A DNA stretch of 33,339 nucleotides from an uncultured Devosia sp. (GTDB taxonomy: Bacteria; Pseudomonadota; Alphaproteobacteria; Rhizobiales; Devosiaceae): positions 1 to 33,339 of the forward strand of contig NZ_CAMLHM010000045.1 of NCBI RefSeq assembly GCF_946479885.1, written 5' to 3'. The translations under genes and the position numbers were made by a program. Each line of letters starts with the position of its first letter. The first letter of the stretch is position 1. The notes beneath the pieces are model-generated. The model had not been told where the DNA came from, ran no database searches, and worked only from the letters and a program-made list of their open reading frames with translations. Below are positions 1 through 10,368 of the stretch, one piece after another.

Positions 1-2169
<2,169 letters not shown>

Positions 2170-2173
2170 TGCC

Positions 2174-3043
2174 CTAAGCCGAGGCGGCGCCGATCCGGCG
2201 TCGCCTGTCGCTGGCCACGATGGCCAGCAAGACGCCGCCCAGAATGGCGGCGCTACAGATGAGCAGCCGGGCGGTCAGCGTTTCGCCGATAAAGACCACC
2301 CCACCCAGGGCCGCCAGCGCCGGGACGCTCAGTTGCACGATCGCGGCCTGCTTGCGCTGCAGGCCGGGCAGCGCGGCATACCACACCGCATAACCCAGCC
2401 CCGACGCCACCGCGCCCGACAGCACGGCCCAGACCAGTCCCCGCCAGTCGCCCAGAGGCTGGACGAGACCGATGGCGATCAACAGCAGCGCCAGCGGCGC
2501 GCTGCGCAGGAAATTGGCGGCCGTATCGAGCAGGGGGCTGCTCGAACCGCGCCCCACCAGCGAATAGACCGCCCAGCTGATACCGGCCACCCCCATCAGA
2601 GCAGCGGCCAGCGGGTCGGGCGCGGTGAGGCCGGGCGAGACCAGAAAGCCGAATGCCAGCAGCGCCATCGCGATGCCCAGCCATTCCAGCGGCCCCGGCA
2701 TTTCGCCCTTGATGACGCTCCAGCCCAGCATGGTGAACTGAACGCTTGAAAAGAGGATCAGCGCGCCTGTGCCGGCACCCAGGGCAATATAGGCGAAGGA
2801 AAACGCCAGCGCGTAGGCGCAGAGGCCGGCCGCCCCGATCCAGCTTCCGGCCGCGAGCATCGGTCGCAGTCCCTGCCGGCGCAACGAGACCAGCAAGAGC
2901 AGGACCAGCGCGCCCGAGACCAGCCGGACGCCGGTATAGAGGCTGGGATCGGTGGTGCCCGACGCCAGTGCCAGCCGGGCCAGCACGGAATTGGCCGCGA
3001 AGGCGGTTATGGCAACCAATGTCAGCCCGACAAGTCGAAACAC
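2174..3043 (-). CDS. EamA/DMT-family transporter
   Basis: A 289-residue inner-membrane protein of the drug/metabolite transporter superfamily (two EamA repeats, about ten membrane helices). It is very rich in Leu/Ala/Gly and Val. Hydrophobic segments begin right at the N-terminus (RLVGLTLVAITAFAANSVLA) and the length is typical of the family. The second repeat begins near residue 148 (MGVAGISWAVYSLVGRG). Substrate cannot be told from sequence; relatives export amino acids, metabolites or drugs. The reading frame opens with GTG; no convincing Shine-Dalgarno sequence precedes it, so the start is the least certain part. It lies 71 nt downstream of the P-loop ATPase gene on the same strand, so they may be co-transcribed, and it converges with gyrB. 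Confidence 0.85.
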   Translation of the reverse strand: MFRLVGLTLVAITAFAANSVLARLALASGTTDPSLYTGVRLVSGALVLLLLVSLRRQGLRPMLAAGSWIGAAGLCAYALAFSFAYIALGAGTGALILFSSVQFTMLGWSVIKGEMPGPLEWLGIAMALLAFGFLVSPGLTAPDPLAAALMGVAGISWAVYSLVGRGSSSPLLDTAANFLRSAPLALLLIAIGLVQPLGDWRGLVWAVLSGAVASGLGYAVWYAALPGLQRKQAAIVQLSVPALAALGGVVFIGETLTARLLICSAAILGGVLLAIVASDRRRRIGAASA

Positions 3044-3114
3044 GCTGCAGCCCGCTTCGCGATGGGCCCACGAGCCTACGCCCCCGCCCCGTCATTGTCA
3101 CCGGCGCGCGTCGT

Positions 3115-3663
3115 TCACCCGGCGACAGCCAGGAGGTCGCGCAACCGCGTCTCCGGCGGGCCCGATAGCTCCAGGACGCGGGGGCCGGAACCCAGCAGCC
3201 CCAGGTCATCATCGCGCAGGATGGCCTTGAGCCGGGTGTCGGTCTGCGCCCTGAGCTTGGGAAACTCGATGGCGACGGTGATCTCGTCGGGGCGCGACAG
3301 CGGCAGGAAGACGAGCAGGTCCAGGGTGGCCAGCGCCGCTTCGATCTGGCCCAGCAGCCTGCCGCTCGGAACCCATTCGAAGCCTTCCCGGGGGCTGATC
3401 ACATCCAGGTAGGCGATGAAATCGAGCGGGCAGCGATCGAAGATGACATCGGCCTGCCCGCTCGTCGCCAGAATAAGCGCGCAGCTCTGCTTGAGCTGTT
3501 CCTCAAGATCCGCGCTGGTCGGCCCATCGGCGAAAGGCACGCCCTGCTGGGCCAGCAGCCAATAGGGTTCGGCCACCGCCTCATAGCGCGGACCGGCCGC
3601 AACGAAGTCGTCGACAAGCGTGGTCTTGCCGGTTCCATGTGTGCCCGTCACCGCCAGCCGCAT
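3115..3663 (-). CDS. P-loop ATPase / nucleoside-kinase-like protein (AAA_28 type)
   Basis: A 182-residue protein starting MRLAVTG with a Walker A motif GTHGTGKT at residues 7-14 and a Walker-B-like VIFDRCPLDF. The layout resembles small kinase-like ATPases of the AAA_28 group (NadR- or thymidylate-kinase-like fold): P-loop at the extreme N-terminus, a DRCP segment in the middle, and no other domain. The substrate is unknown. The start was chosen because GGGAGGAG lies about 8 nt upstream and the Walker A follows at once; the frame stays open upstream to about 3894, but that extension is low-complexity and overlaps the divergent oxidoreductase gene. It precedes the EamA exporter by 71 nt and diverges from the flavin oxidoreductase across 182 nt. 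Confidence 0.8.
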   Translation of the reverse strand: MRLAVTGTHGTGKTTLVDDFVAAGPRYEAVAEPYWLLAQQGVPFADGPTSADLEEQLKQSCALILATSGQADVIFDRCPLDFIAYLDVISPREGFEWVPSGRLLGQIEAALATLDLLVFLPLSRPDEITVAIEFPKLRAQTDTRLKAILRDDDLGLLGSGPRVLELSGPPETRLRDLLAVAG

Positions 3664-3845
3664 CGTCGCGCTCCTCCCGTTGCCGCTTCCTAGGTCGGCA
3701 GCAGCGTCGTGTCCACCAGCGAGGCGCCGTTCACCTGGCCGAACAATGCGTTCCGCAGAACTGGCTTGGCGGCGTTTCAACGACAGCATAGCTAAGGGGT
3801 AACAATGGCGCGCCTTGCGCCGCTTCTCAGGTTCAGGGTCCTCCC

Positions 3846-4868
3846 ATGAAAAAGATCGGTTTCCTCTCCTTCGGCCATTGGTCGCCCTCGCCACAGTCTG
3901 GGACGCGCAGTGCGGGCGATGCGCTGCTGCAGTCCATCGATCTGGCCGTTGCGGCCGAGGAACTGGGGGCCGATGGCGCCTATTTCCGCGTGCACCACTT
4001 TGCCCGCCAGCTCGCCTCCCCCTTCCCGCTGCTGGCCGCCATCGGCGCCAGGACCAGCAAGATCGAGATCGGCACCGCCGTCATCGACATGCGCTACGAA
4101 AACCCGCTCTACATGGCCGAGGATGCCGGCGCCGCCGATCTGATCGCCGGTGGTCGCCTGCAGCTGGGCATCAGCCGCGGCTCGCCCGAGCAGGTCATCG
4201 ATGGCTACCGCTATTTCGGTTACGCTCCATCAGAGGGCAAGACCGATGCCGACATGGCGCGCGAGCAGACCGAAGTGCTGCTCGAAGTGCTCAAGGGCCA
4301 TGGCTTTGCCCAGCCCAATCCCAGTCCCATGTTCCCCAATCCGCCGGGCCTGCTGCGGCTCGAGCCCCATTCGCCTGGCCTCTCGCAGCGCATCTGGTGG
4401 GGCGCCGCCACCGACGCCACGGCCGTCTGGGCGGCGAAGCTGGGCATGCATCTGCAGAGCTCGACCCTCAAATTCGACGAGAGCGGCAAGCCGTTCCACA
4501 TCCAGCAGGCCGAGCAGATTCGCGCCTATCGCGCGGCCTGGAAAGAGGCCGGCCACGCGCATGAACCGCGCGTCTCGGTCAGCCGTTCGATCTTCGCGCT
4601 GGTCAACGACACCGACCGTGCCTATTTCGGCGGCGGCGGCCGCGAGGAAGACAGCTTTGGCTATATCGAGCCGGAAAAGCGCGCCGTGTTCGGCCGTGGC
4701 TATGCCGCCGAGCCCGAGCAGCTGATCAAGGAACTGGCAGCCGACGAGGCCATAGCCGACGCCGATACGCTGCTGCTGACCGTGCCCAACCAGCTCGGCG
4801 TCGCCTACAACGCCCATGTCATCGAGAGCATCCTCAAACTGGTGGCTCCGGCGCTGGGCTGGCGGTAA
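3846..4868 (+). CDS. LLM-class (luciferase-like) flavin-dependent oxidoreductase
   Basis: A 340-residue protein with the bacterial luciferase-like TIM-barrel fold, a family of FMN/F420-dependent monooxygenases and reductases. Recognisable features are the N-terminal beta strand MKKIGFLSFGHW, the AEELGADGAYFRVHHFARQ segment with the paired histidines usual in this family, IEIGTAVIDMRYENPLYMAEDAGAADLIAGGRLQLGISRGSP (family core, residues about 75-120), and a C-terminal helix ending the barrel. Length is normal. The substrate is unknown; the family includes alkanal, alkanesulfonate and nitrilotriacetate monooxygenases, and most genomic copies are uncharacterised. It stands alone, divergent from the P-loop ATPase and convergent with a secreted HExxH protein, with a palindromic repeat in the junction. 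Confidence 0.88.
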   Translation: MKKIGFLSFGHWSPSPQSGTRSAGDALLQSIDLAVAAEELGADGAYFRVHHFARQLASPFPLLAAIGARTSKIEIGTAVIDMRYENPLYMAEDAGAADLIAGGRLQLGISRGSPEQVIDGYRYFGYAPSEGKTDADMAREQTEVLLEVLKGHGFAQPNPSPMFPNPPGLLRLEPHSPGLSQRIWWGAATDATAVWAAKLGMHLQSSTLKFDESGKPFHIQQAEQIRAYRAAWKEAGHAHEPRVSVSRSIFALVNDTDRAYFGGGGREEDSFGYIEPEKRAVFGRGYAAEPEQLIKELAADEAIADADTLLLTVPNQLGVAYNAHVIESILKLVAPALGWR

Positions 4869-4911
4869 GGCGGGCAGGTAGGTCTGTCGCTCGATAGCGC
4901 CCACCCAACCG

Positions 4912-4992
4912 CGTTCCCTCGGGCTCGACCCGAGGGGCACCCTCAACCCGGCGCGAGCGGCGAATGGCCCTCGGGTCAAGCCCGAGGGAACG
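4912..4992. repeat. Paired CCCTCGGG palindromes (REP-like doublet, family B copy 1)
   Basis: Two 21-nt hairpins: CCCTCGGG, five-base loop, CCCGAGGG at 4916-4936 and 4968-4988. The loops are CTCGA and TCAAG, i.e. the units point in opposite directions. Flanking CGTT/AACG extends the outer symmetry to 4912-4992. It fills the convergent junction between the flavin oxidoreductase and the HExxH protein gene, where it could also act as a bidirectional terminator. A second doublet lies at 12481-12556. Confidence 0.85.
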
Positions 4993-5018
4993 TCGGGGGT
5001 GGGGTGAGTGCGGGGCGC

Positions 5019-5546
5019 CTAGGGCAGTCGAAACCCTGTCCCCTCGCACCCGCTGGCCCGCCAATAGGCCTCCACTGGCGTAAAACGCCCCCGCGCCGCC
5101 TGTTCCACTGCGGCGGCAAAGGCCATGGCCTGGCATTCATCGGGCCCGGCAACCACGTGGACCATTTCGTGCAGCATGGTCAGCTCCCGCAGCGCGTCGG
5201 CGCCATCGCTGAAGAATTGCGGACACAGAACCAGCCGCACCACGCCATTCTCTGGCGGCACGCGCACGAAGGCCGCAAAGCGGCTGCAGGACCCGTCCGG
5301 CGTGTCGCGTATGGTCAGGTCCACGTTCACCATGCCACCCCAGAAGCTGGACCGGAAGCGCTGCAGGGTCAGCGCATCGCGATAGGCGGCCACGTCGACG
5401 CCGAACGCGCTGGCGGCAAGGCGGGGTAACGCCTGCTCGAAGGTGGCGACGGCAGCGTCGAGGGCGCGATCGAGGGTAGCCCGGTCCTGCGCCGTGACGG
5501 GCGCGGCCATGAAGGCCAGGATGAGCCCGGCAAGGTGGAGGCGCAT
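5019..5546 (-). CDS. Secreted HExxH protein, possible zinc metallopeptidase
   Basis: A 175-residue protein of unknown family. It opens with a clear Sec signal peptide (MRLHLAGLILAFMAAPVTAQ, cleavage near residue 20), so the product is periplasmic or exported. Residues 126-130 are HEMVH, a zinc-protease-type HExxH, followed by GPDE at 134-137; Asp136 or Glu137 could be the third metal ligand. Four cysteines (87, 108, 138, 167) remain in the mature part and could form two disulfides. The HExxH and following Asp loosely recall aspzincins (M35), but this is inference; a non-catalytic zinc-site protein is possible. The start at 5546 was chosen for the signal peptide and a GGAAAGG about 9 nt upstream; the frame stays open further upstream without coding character. 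It diverges from the penicillin-binding protein gene across 295 nt. Confidence 0.7.
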   Translation of the reverse strand: MRLHLAGLILAFMAAPVTAQDRATLDRALDAAVATFEQALPRLAASAFGVDVAAYRDALTLQRFRSSFWGGMVNVDLTIRDTPDGSCSRFAAFVRVPPENGVVRLVLCPQFFSDGADALRELTMLHEMVHVVAGPDECQAMAFAAAVEQAARGRFTPVEAYWRASGCEGTGFRLP

Positions 5547-5841
5547 GGTGGCCTTTCCGTGAAGTGCCGGGCGCACATAGCTTTTCCCGCGCGCCTCGGC
5601 AAGGCTGTGACGCCCCCGCAACACCGCCGCAAAACCCGCAAAACGTCCCATAAACCGGCCACAATTGGCCCCGAAAAGCATAGCTGCGATCGCGTGGGAA
5701 GCGCCTCGGCAGGTATGCCGCGCCCAGACTTGTCCCATGAGCCGGTCGGTATCAGCCTTAACCGTTTGCTAAGCTCTTGTTTCCCATCCGGGCCGAACAG
5801 GGTAGAAGCGCGCAAAGGCAACAGATTTCAGGGTCTGCTTG

Positions 5842-8505
5842 ATGGATTTTCGCATTTCCGCCGATGACCGCGTTGGCAATCAGCCAGGCAAGGGCAACAA
5901 GCCCAAGCCGGCGGCCCGTGGCGGCAAGGAACAGCGCGTGGAGCCGACCCTGGGTCAGTCCATGCCGTTCTCGGTGACCGACGAACGCGTCGGCACCGGC
6001 GGATCGGGTGGCGGCGGTAAGCCGCCCAAGACCCCGCGTCGCGGCAAGGCCCAGCCGGCCCGCAAGAAGCGGTCGCGCAGCGGCGGCTTCCTGATGGGCC
6101 TGCTGTGGTGGAGCTTTGTGGCGTGCCTGTGGGGCGGCATCGCCGTCATCGGCGTCATCGTCTATTATGGCGCCCAGCTGCCCTCGTCCAACACCTGGGC
6201 CATTCCCGACCGTCCGCCCAATATCCGGATTCTCGCAGCTGACGGGAGCCTGATCTCCAACCGCGGCGCGACGGGCGGCGAAGCCATCACCTATCGCGAA
6301 TTGCCCTATTATGTGCCGGCGGCCATCATCGCCAGCGAAGACCGCCGATTCATGCAGCATTTTGGCGTCGACCCGCTGGGCCTCATTTCTGTGGCCATCG
6401 AGTCGGTGCAGGCGCGCGGCGTGACCCGCGGCGCTTCGACCATCACCCAGCAGGTGGCCAAGAACCTGTTCCTGACGCCCGACCAGACCCTGGGCCGCAA
6501 GGTGCAGGAAGCCATTCTGGCGGTGTGGCTCGAGCAGAACTACACCAAGGAAGAAATCCTCGAACTCTATATGAACCGCGTCTATTTCGGCGCGGGTGCA
6601 ACCGGTATCGAGGCGGCGGCACAGACCTATTTCGGCGTTTCGGCCCGCAACCTGTCGCTGGGCCAGGCGGCCATGCTGGCCGGCATCCTTCCGGCCCCTT
6701 CCGCCTACAATCCAAAATCAAATCCCGAGCGCGCCATCGAGCGGCAGCGCCTGTCGCTCGCCGCCATGGCGCGTGACGGCTTCATCACCCCCGAAGAGGC
6801 CGAGGCCGCCCAGATCGACCCCAGCCAGACCGTGCGCACCCGCGTCGCCGGTTCGGAGGACTATGTGGCCGATTGGGTCGAAAGCCTGATGACCGCCTAT
6901 ATCGGCGACATCAAGGAGGACGTGGTGGTCCAGACCACCATCGACTTCAAGATGCAGAAGGATGCCGAGTTCATCGTCAAGGAACTGGTCGCGTCCGAAG
7001 GTCCCAAGCGCGGCTTCAGCCAGGGCGCGCTGGTGGCCATGGATGTGGACGGCACCGTTCGCGCCATGGTGGGCGGCGTCGATTACCAGGCCAGCCAGTA
7101 TAACCGCGCCGTCACGGCCAAGCGCCAGCCCGGCTCGACCTTCAAGCCCTTCGTCTACATGGCCGCCATGGAAAAGGGCTACACGCCCGACACTTTGGCC
7201 GAGGATGCCCAGTTCACTTATAACGGCTGGAGCCCGCGCAACGCCTCGGGCAAGTATGCCGGCACGGTGACACTGCGCCAGGGCCTGGCCTATTCGCTCA
7301 ACACCATCGCGGCGCGCCTGGCCATCGACGTCACCCCGCAGGCGGTGATCGACGTGGCCACCCGCATGGGCATTTCCTCGCCGCTGACGGCGGTGCCGTC
7401 CATCGCGCTCGGCACCCAGGAAGTGAACCTGCTCGAGCTGACTTCGGCCTATGCGCCCTTCGCCAATGGGGGCATGGGCGTCATCCCCAACGTCATCACC
7501 TCGATCACCTCCAAGGATGGCACCTCGCTCTACCAGGCGTCCGACGCCGGCCCCGGACGCGTCGTCGCGCCCAATATCCTGGCCGAGATGAACGACATGC
7601 TCAGAACCGCTGTCGAGGTGGGTACGGGCAAGGGCGCCAATCTGGGCGGCTGGGAGTTTGGCGGCAAGACCGGCACGTCGCAGAATGCCCGTGACGCGCT
7701 GTTTGTCGGCTACACCGCCGCCATGGTCACCGGCGTGTGGCTGGGCAACGACAACGACACCAAGACCACCCTGTCGGGCGGTAACGTACCGGCCGCCATC
7801 TGGTCCGAATTCATGACCAAGGCCCATGCCGGCAAGCAGGTCGCCCAGATACCGGGCGGCTCCTATGACGGCCAGCTTGTGGCCCAGCCGGTGATCGATC
7901 CCGCCACCGGACAGGTCGCCATCGACCCGGCCACCGGCCAGCCGATGACGCAATATGTCGATGCCAGTACCGGCGCTCCGGTGCAGACCACGGTCGATCC
8001 AACCACCGGCCAGCTCATGCAGCTCGATCCGGCGACCGGCCAATATGTGCCGGCCACCGCCGCCCAGGCCGCTACCCAGCAGCCCATCCAGACCGGGCAG
8101 ATGATCGACCCGGCGACCGGGGCCGTGGTGGGCGCGCAGCTCGATCCAGCAACGGGCATGCCTATCAACAATACCGGCGGCATGCTGGTCGACGCCAATG
8201 GCGTCCAGATCGATCCGGCCACCGGCATGCCGGTGGGCCAGGTGGTCCAGCCGCAGGCGATCGACCCGGTCACCGGCTATCCGCTGCAGCAGCAGACCAA
8301 TGGCGTCGGCCAGGCGCCCATCGACCCGGCCACGGGCCTGCCCATGGTGCTGGTGATCGATCCGGCCACCGGCCAGCAGGTCTGGGTGCCCAGCGCCCCG
8401 GCCCAGATGCAGCCGCCAGCCACCGTGGGCCAGCCCGTGCCGATCGATAACCCCAACAGCCAGCGCACGCTGATGGACCTGATTTTTGGTGATCAGCAGA
8501 ACTAG
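5842..8505 (+). CDS. Class A penicillin-binding protein (PBP1A family) with DPATG-repeat tail
   Basis: A bifunctional peptidoglycan synthase of 887 residues. A basic, Gly/Pro-rich cytoplasmic tail (1-83) precedes one membrane anchor (about 84-108). The glycosyltransferase 51 domain follows: catalytic Glu166 in EDRRF, then GASTITQQVAKN, RKVQE and ILELYMN. The transpeptidase domain has the SxxK motif STFK (432-435), SLN (485-487) and KTGT (609-612). From about residue 684 the protein becomes a degenerate tandem repeat of the form (I/V/L)DPATG(Q/M)P, about 11 units, rich in Gln and Pro. It ends with NSQRTLMDLIFGDQQN, a hydrophobic plug typical of alphaproteobacterial PBP1A. ATG at 5842 is preferred over the adjacent in-frame TTG at 5839; the ribosome-binding site is weak either way. 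The repeat tail is longer than I expect for this family. Confidence 0.95.
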   Translation: MDFRISADDRVGNQPGKGNKPKPAARGGKEQRVEPTLGQSMPFSVTDERVGTGGSGGGGKPPKTPRRGKAQPARKKRSRSGGFLMGLLWWSFVACLWGGIAVIGVIVYYGAQLPSSNTWAIPDRPPNIRILAADGSLISNRGATGGEAITYRELPYYVPAAIIASEDRRFMQHFGVDPLGLISVAIESVQARGVTRGASTITQQVAKNLFLTPDQTLGRKVQEAILAVWLEQNYTKEEILELYMNRVYFGAGATGIEAAAQTYFGVSARNLSLGQAAMLAGILPAPSAYNPKSNPERAIERQRLSLAAMARDGFITPEEAEAAQIDPSQTVRTRVAGSEDYVADWVESLMTAYIGDIKEDVVVQTTIDFKMQKDAEFIVKELVASEGPKRGFSQGALVAMDVDGTVRAMVGGVDYQASQYNRAVTAKRQPGSTFKPFVYMAAMEKGYTPDTLAEDAQFTYNGWSPRNASGKYAGTVTLRQGLAYSLNTIAARLAIDVTPQAVIDVATRMGISSPLTAVPSIALGTQEVNLLELTSAYAPFANGGMGVIPNVITSITSKDGTSLYQASDAGPGRVVAPNILAEMNDMLRTAVEVGTGKGANLGGWEFGGKTGTSQNARDALFVGYTAAMVTGVWLGNDNDTKTTLSGGNVPAAIWSEFMTKAHAGKQVAQIPGGSYDGQLVAQPVIDPATGQVAIDPATGQPMTQYVDASTGAPVQTTVDPTTGQLMQLDPATGQYVPATAAQAATQQPIQTGQMIDPATGAVVGAQLDPATGMPINNTGGMLVDANGVQIDPATGMPVGQVVQPQAIDPVTGYPLQQQTNGVGQAPIDPATGLPMVLVIDPATGQQVWVPSAPAQMQPPATVGQPVPIDNPNSQRTLMDLIFGDQQN
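7891..8384 (+). repeat. Degenerate tandem repeat encoding DPATG units
   Basis: Inside the penicillin-binding protein gene the core codons GAT/GAC-CC(C/G)-GC(C/G)-AC(C/G)-GG recur about 11 times at irregular spacing of 30 to 80 nt (one unit reads DASTG, one DPTTG, one DPVTG). Several units share a 15-18-nt stretch close to ATCGATCCGGCCACCGGC, so the repeat is visible in DNA as well as protein. Confidence 0.85.
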
Positions 8506-8525
8506 AGCGGGTACCCCCTCCTATT

Positions 8526-8659
8526 CCTCTCCCCATCGGGGAGAGGTGCCCGAAGGGCGGTGAGGGGGAGGTGTGGCTTGCTCAGGACGTTTTTGGGCGA
8601 GACGCGCACCCCCTCATCGACTCGGCTGCGCCGAGCCACCTCTCCCCGATGGGGAGAGG
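8526..8659. repeat. Inverted pair of CCTCTCCCC hairpins (family A copy 1)
   Basis: CCTCTCCCC-ATC-GGGGAGAGG at 8526-8546 is matched in opposite orientation by a copy with loop GAT at 8639-8659. Between them TGAGGGGG and CCCCCTCA form a further pair of arms, so the element can fold into one long composite hairpin. It fills the convergent junction between the penicillin-binding protein and the YgjP-type metallopeptidase. The form resembles mosaic palindromic intergenic elements described in rhizobia (RIME type), but I have not compared sequences. Confidence 0.8.
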
Positions 8660-8673
8660 AACAAGGGCTCTAG

Positions 8674-9411
8674 TCAGCCCCCATGCGCCATCAGCTGCCG
8701 GCCATGCGCCTTGAGCCAGGCGCGGCCCTTTTCCATCTCCGGCAGCGTGCGCTTGACCGTCGCCCAGAACGCCGCGGAGTGGTTCATCTCGACCAGATGC
8801 GCCACCTCATGGGCCGCCACATAGTCGAGCACGAAGGGCGGCGCCAGGATCAGCCGCCAGTTGTAGTTGATATTGCCCGATGACGAGCACGAGCCCCAGC
8901 GGCTCGACTGGCTGCGCATCTTGACCGATTTGACGGTGACGCCCAGCCGGGCCGCATGGATCGCTGTCCGTTCGGCCAGGTCGGCCTGCGCTTCGTCCTT
9001 GAGCCAGTCGGTCAACCGCCGCGCCTGATGGGCGGGGTCGCCAGGCACCAGCAGGACCGGCGCCCCGTCATCATCGGCCACTTCGACATGACCACGGATC
9101 TTGCCCGTAGCGATGATGCGATGATCGACGCCGCGCAGTGGCACCACGCCGCCATCGCCGAAGCGCGACGCTTCGGGCGCACGATGGATGCGGGCGGCCA
9201 GCCAGTTGCGATGCCGCGCCAGGAACGCCTCGGCCTCGGCCCACTTGCCATGCGGGGGCAGGGTCAGCAGCGGGCCGCCACTATGGGGCAGCGACAGCCG
9301 ATAGCTGCGCGCCCGCGCATTGACCCGCACGGTCACGACAACCGGCGCGCCATCGATGTCGATGACGGTGCTGGCAGGAATTTTCGGCTTGGCGCGGAAG
9401 AAGAGGTTCAT
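8674..9411 (-). CDS. YgjP-like (M48/DUF45, SprT-type) metallopeptidase domain protein
   Basis: A 245-residue cytoplasmic protein of the DUF45/YgjP family. The C-terminal half carries the family core: SQSSRWGSC (residues 167-175), NINYNWRLILAPPFVLDYVAAHEVAHL and the zinc site HEVAH (201-205) with His211 in MNH as third ligand. The N-terminal half is a beta-rich domain with VRVNARARSYRLSL. Length and order are usual for proteins annotated M48-family metallopeptidase or SprT-family zinc-dependent protease; proteolysis has not been shown for most members. The start MNLFFRAKPK at 9411 was chosen because the upstream extension of the frame is translated palindromic repeat. The gene is convergent with the penicillin-binding protein gene and downstream of the DUF2852 gene on the same strand. 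Confidence 0.88.
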   Translation of the reverse strand: MNLFFRAKPKIPASTVIDIDGAPVVVTVRVNARARSYRLSLPHSGGPLLTLPPHGKWAEAEAFLARHRNWLAARIHRAPEASRFGDGGVVPLRGVDHRIIATGKIRGHVEVADDDGAPVLLVPGDPAHQARRLTDWLKDEAQADLAERTAIHAARLGVTVKSVKMRSQSSRWGSCSSSGNINYNWRLILAPPFVLDYVAAHEVAHLVEMNHSAAFWATVKRTLPEMEKGRAWLKAHGRQLMAHGG

Positions 9412-9480
9412 GAAGGCCCAGGGAATCGCGGGGGTATGATAGCGGGATTTGGCCCGAATGACTCCCCATCCGCTGCGCGG

Positions 9481-9587
9481 CACCTCCCCCTTGACGGGGG
9501 AGGTTGGGAGGGCGTGTTGAGAGCCCCGATATTGGGGCCAAACGCCCCCCACCCCGCCCCTCCCCGCAAGGGGGAGGGTGTCGACTG
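9481..9587 (+). repeat. Composite palindromic repeat (family A copy 2)
   Basis: A 107-bp element made of three consecutive hairpins: CACCTCCCCC...GGGGGAGG at the left, AGCCCCGATATTGGGGCCA in the middle, and CCTCCCCGCAAGGGGGAGGG at the right, ending GTGTCGACTG. The reverse complement of the whole element, with about the same length and order of hairpins, is found at 11698-11802. Confidence 0.85.
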
Positions 9588-9617
9588 AGGTCCCTGCGGA
9601 TCAAAAGCCCCCCAACG

Positions 9618-9644
9618 AAAAATGGCGCCCCGTTCGGGGCGCCA
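9618..9644 (-). terminator. Rho-independent terminator after the DUF2852 gene
   Basis: A perfect 9-bp stem (TGGCGCCCC, loop GTTC, GGGGCGCCA at 9623-9644) is followed, on the minus strand, by five U residues (AAAAA at 9618-9622 on the plus strand). It lies about 100 nt downstream of the stop of the DUF2852 gene and should end that transcript before the YgjP-type gene. Confidence 0.75.
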
Positions 9645-9739
9645 GTTGGGTCGTGGGAAACGACCGGCTTCAGGAGGAGAGAAGGTCGGGGAGGTCGGCT
9701 GGCGAAGGATGCGCCGCGGGGCGCACCTCGCCGGAGGGG

Positions 9740-10222
9740 TTAGCCGTTATTGCCCCAACCGTTGTTGTTCTGGTCGCCATTGTCGGGCTTGGGCTGGTCA
9801 TAGCCCTGGCGCGAACCGCGGCGTTCGTTCATGAAGCGATCGAACTCTTCACGATCCTTGGCCTTGTTGAGGTTGGCCATGTATTCGTGGAAGGCTTCGA
9901 TCTCGGCGTCGAGGCGGGCGCGCTCTTCGTCGAGGCGCTTGAGCTGTTCGGCGCGGTAGTCGTCAAAGGCTGCATTGCCGCTCGAGTTCATGCCGTGGCT
10001 CCGGTGGTTGTGCCAGCCGTGATGGCGATGGCGGTTGGGGGCGCACCAGTCGCGGCCCTTGTTCCAGTAGGCCTGAGCCTTCTCGGACGAGCCGCCGAAC
10101 TTTTCACCCCACAGGATGTAGCCCAGGACGGCCAGGCCAAGCGGCCAGAAGACGATAAAGCCCAAAACCATGAGGGCGATGGTCAGCGGGGACCATTGAG
10201 GTTTGATGATTGCTGTGGTCAT
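9740..10222 (-). CDS. DUF2852 family membrane protein
   Basis: A 160-residue protein matching in form the alphaproteobacterial DUF2852 family; function unknown. One membrane helix (about residues 13-37, LTIALMVLGFIVFWPLGLAV) is followed by LGYILWGEKF, a His-rich stretch HRHHGWHNHRSHG (65-77), a charged helix likely to form a coiled coil (86-122, rich in Glu, Arg and Lys) and a C-terminal tail of Asn, Gly and Asp. The start at 10222 has GGGAGA about 12 nt upstream and places the helix near the N-terminus; the upstream in-frame extension lacks such support. It is divergent from actS with a 146-nt shared promoter region, which makes a link to redox control possible but unproven. Confidence 0.8.
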   Translation of the reverse strand: MTTAIIKPQWSPLTIALMVLGFIVFWPLGLAVLGYILWGEKFGGSSEKAQAYWNKGRDWCAPNRHRHHGWHNHRSHGMNSSGNAAFDDYRAEQLKRLDEERARLDAEIEAFHEYMANLNKAKDREEFDRFMNERRGSRQGYDQPKPDNGDQNNNGWGNNG

Positions 10223-10368
10223 TTCGGTTTCATTCTCCCAGTCACGATGACCCTTACGTGGCCCGCTCTGGGGTGGGATCAATGCTGTGCCTATGCGTTT
10301 TTGACCCTTGAAATGCAGTTTTTGCCTCACCATGGGGCGACCGGTTTATACCTCGGAAAGGCGCAAAA

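Larger units (their letters stand above)
9412..9739. other. Repeat-rich intergenic region, no gene
   Basis: This 328-nt gap between two minus-strand genes holds the family A composite repeat (9481-9587) and the terminator of the DUF2852 gene (9618-9644). Open frames crossing it are translations of the repeats. The promoter of the YgjP-type gene should lie between about 9412 and 9480; I see no clear -35/-10 pair. Confidence 0.7.

Noticed and set aside
3664..3894. N-terminal extension of the P-loop ATPase frame
   Set aside because: It would overlap the divergent oxidoreductase gene and adds Arg-rich low-complexity sequence; the strong ribosome-binding site and Walker A position favour 3663.
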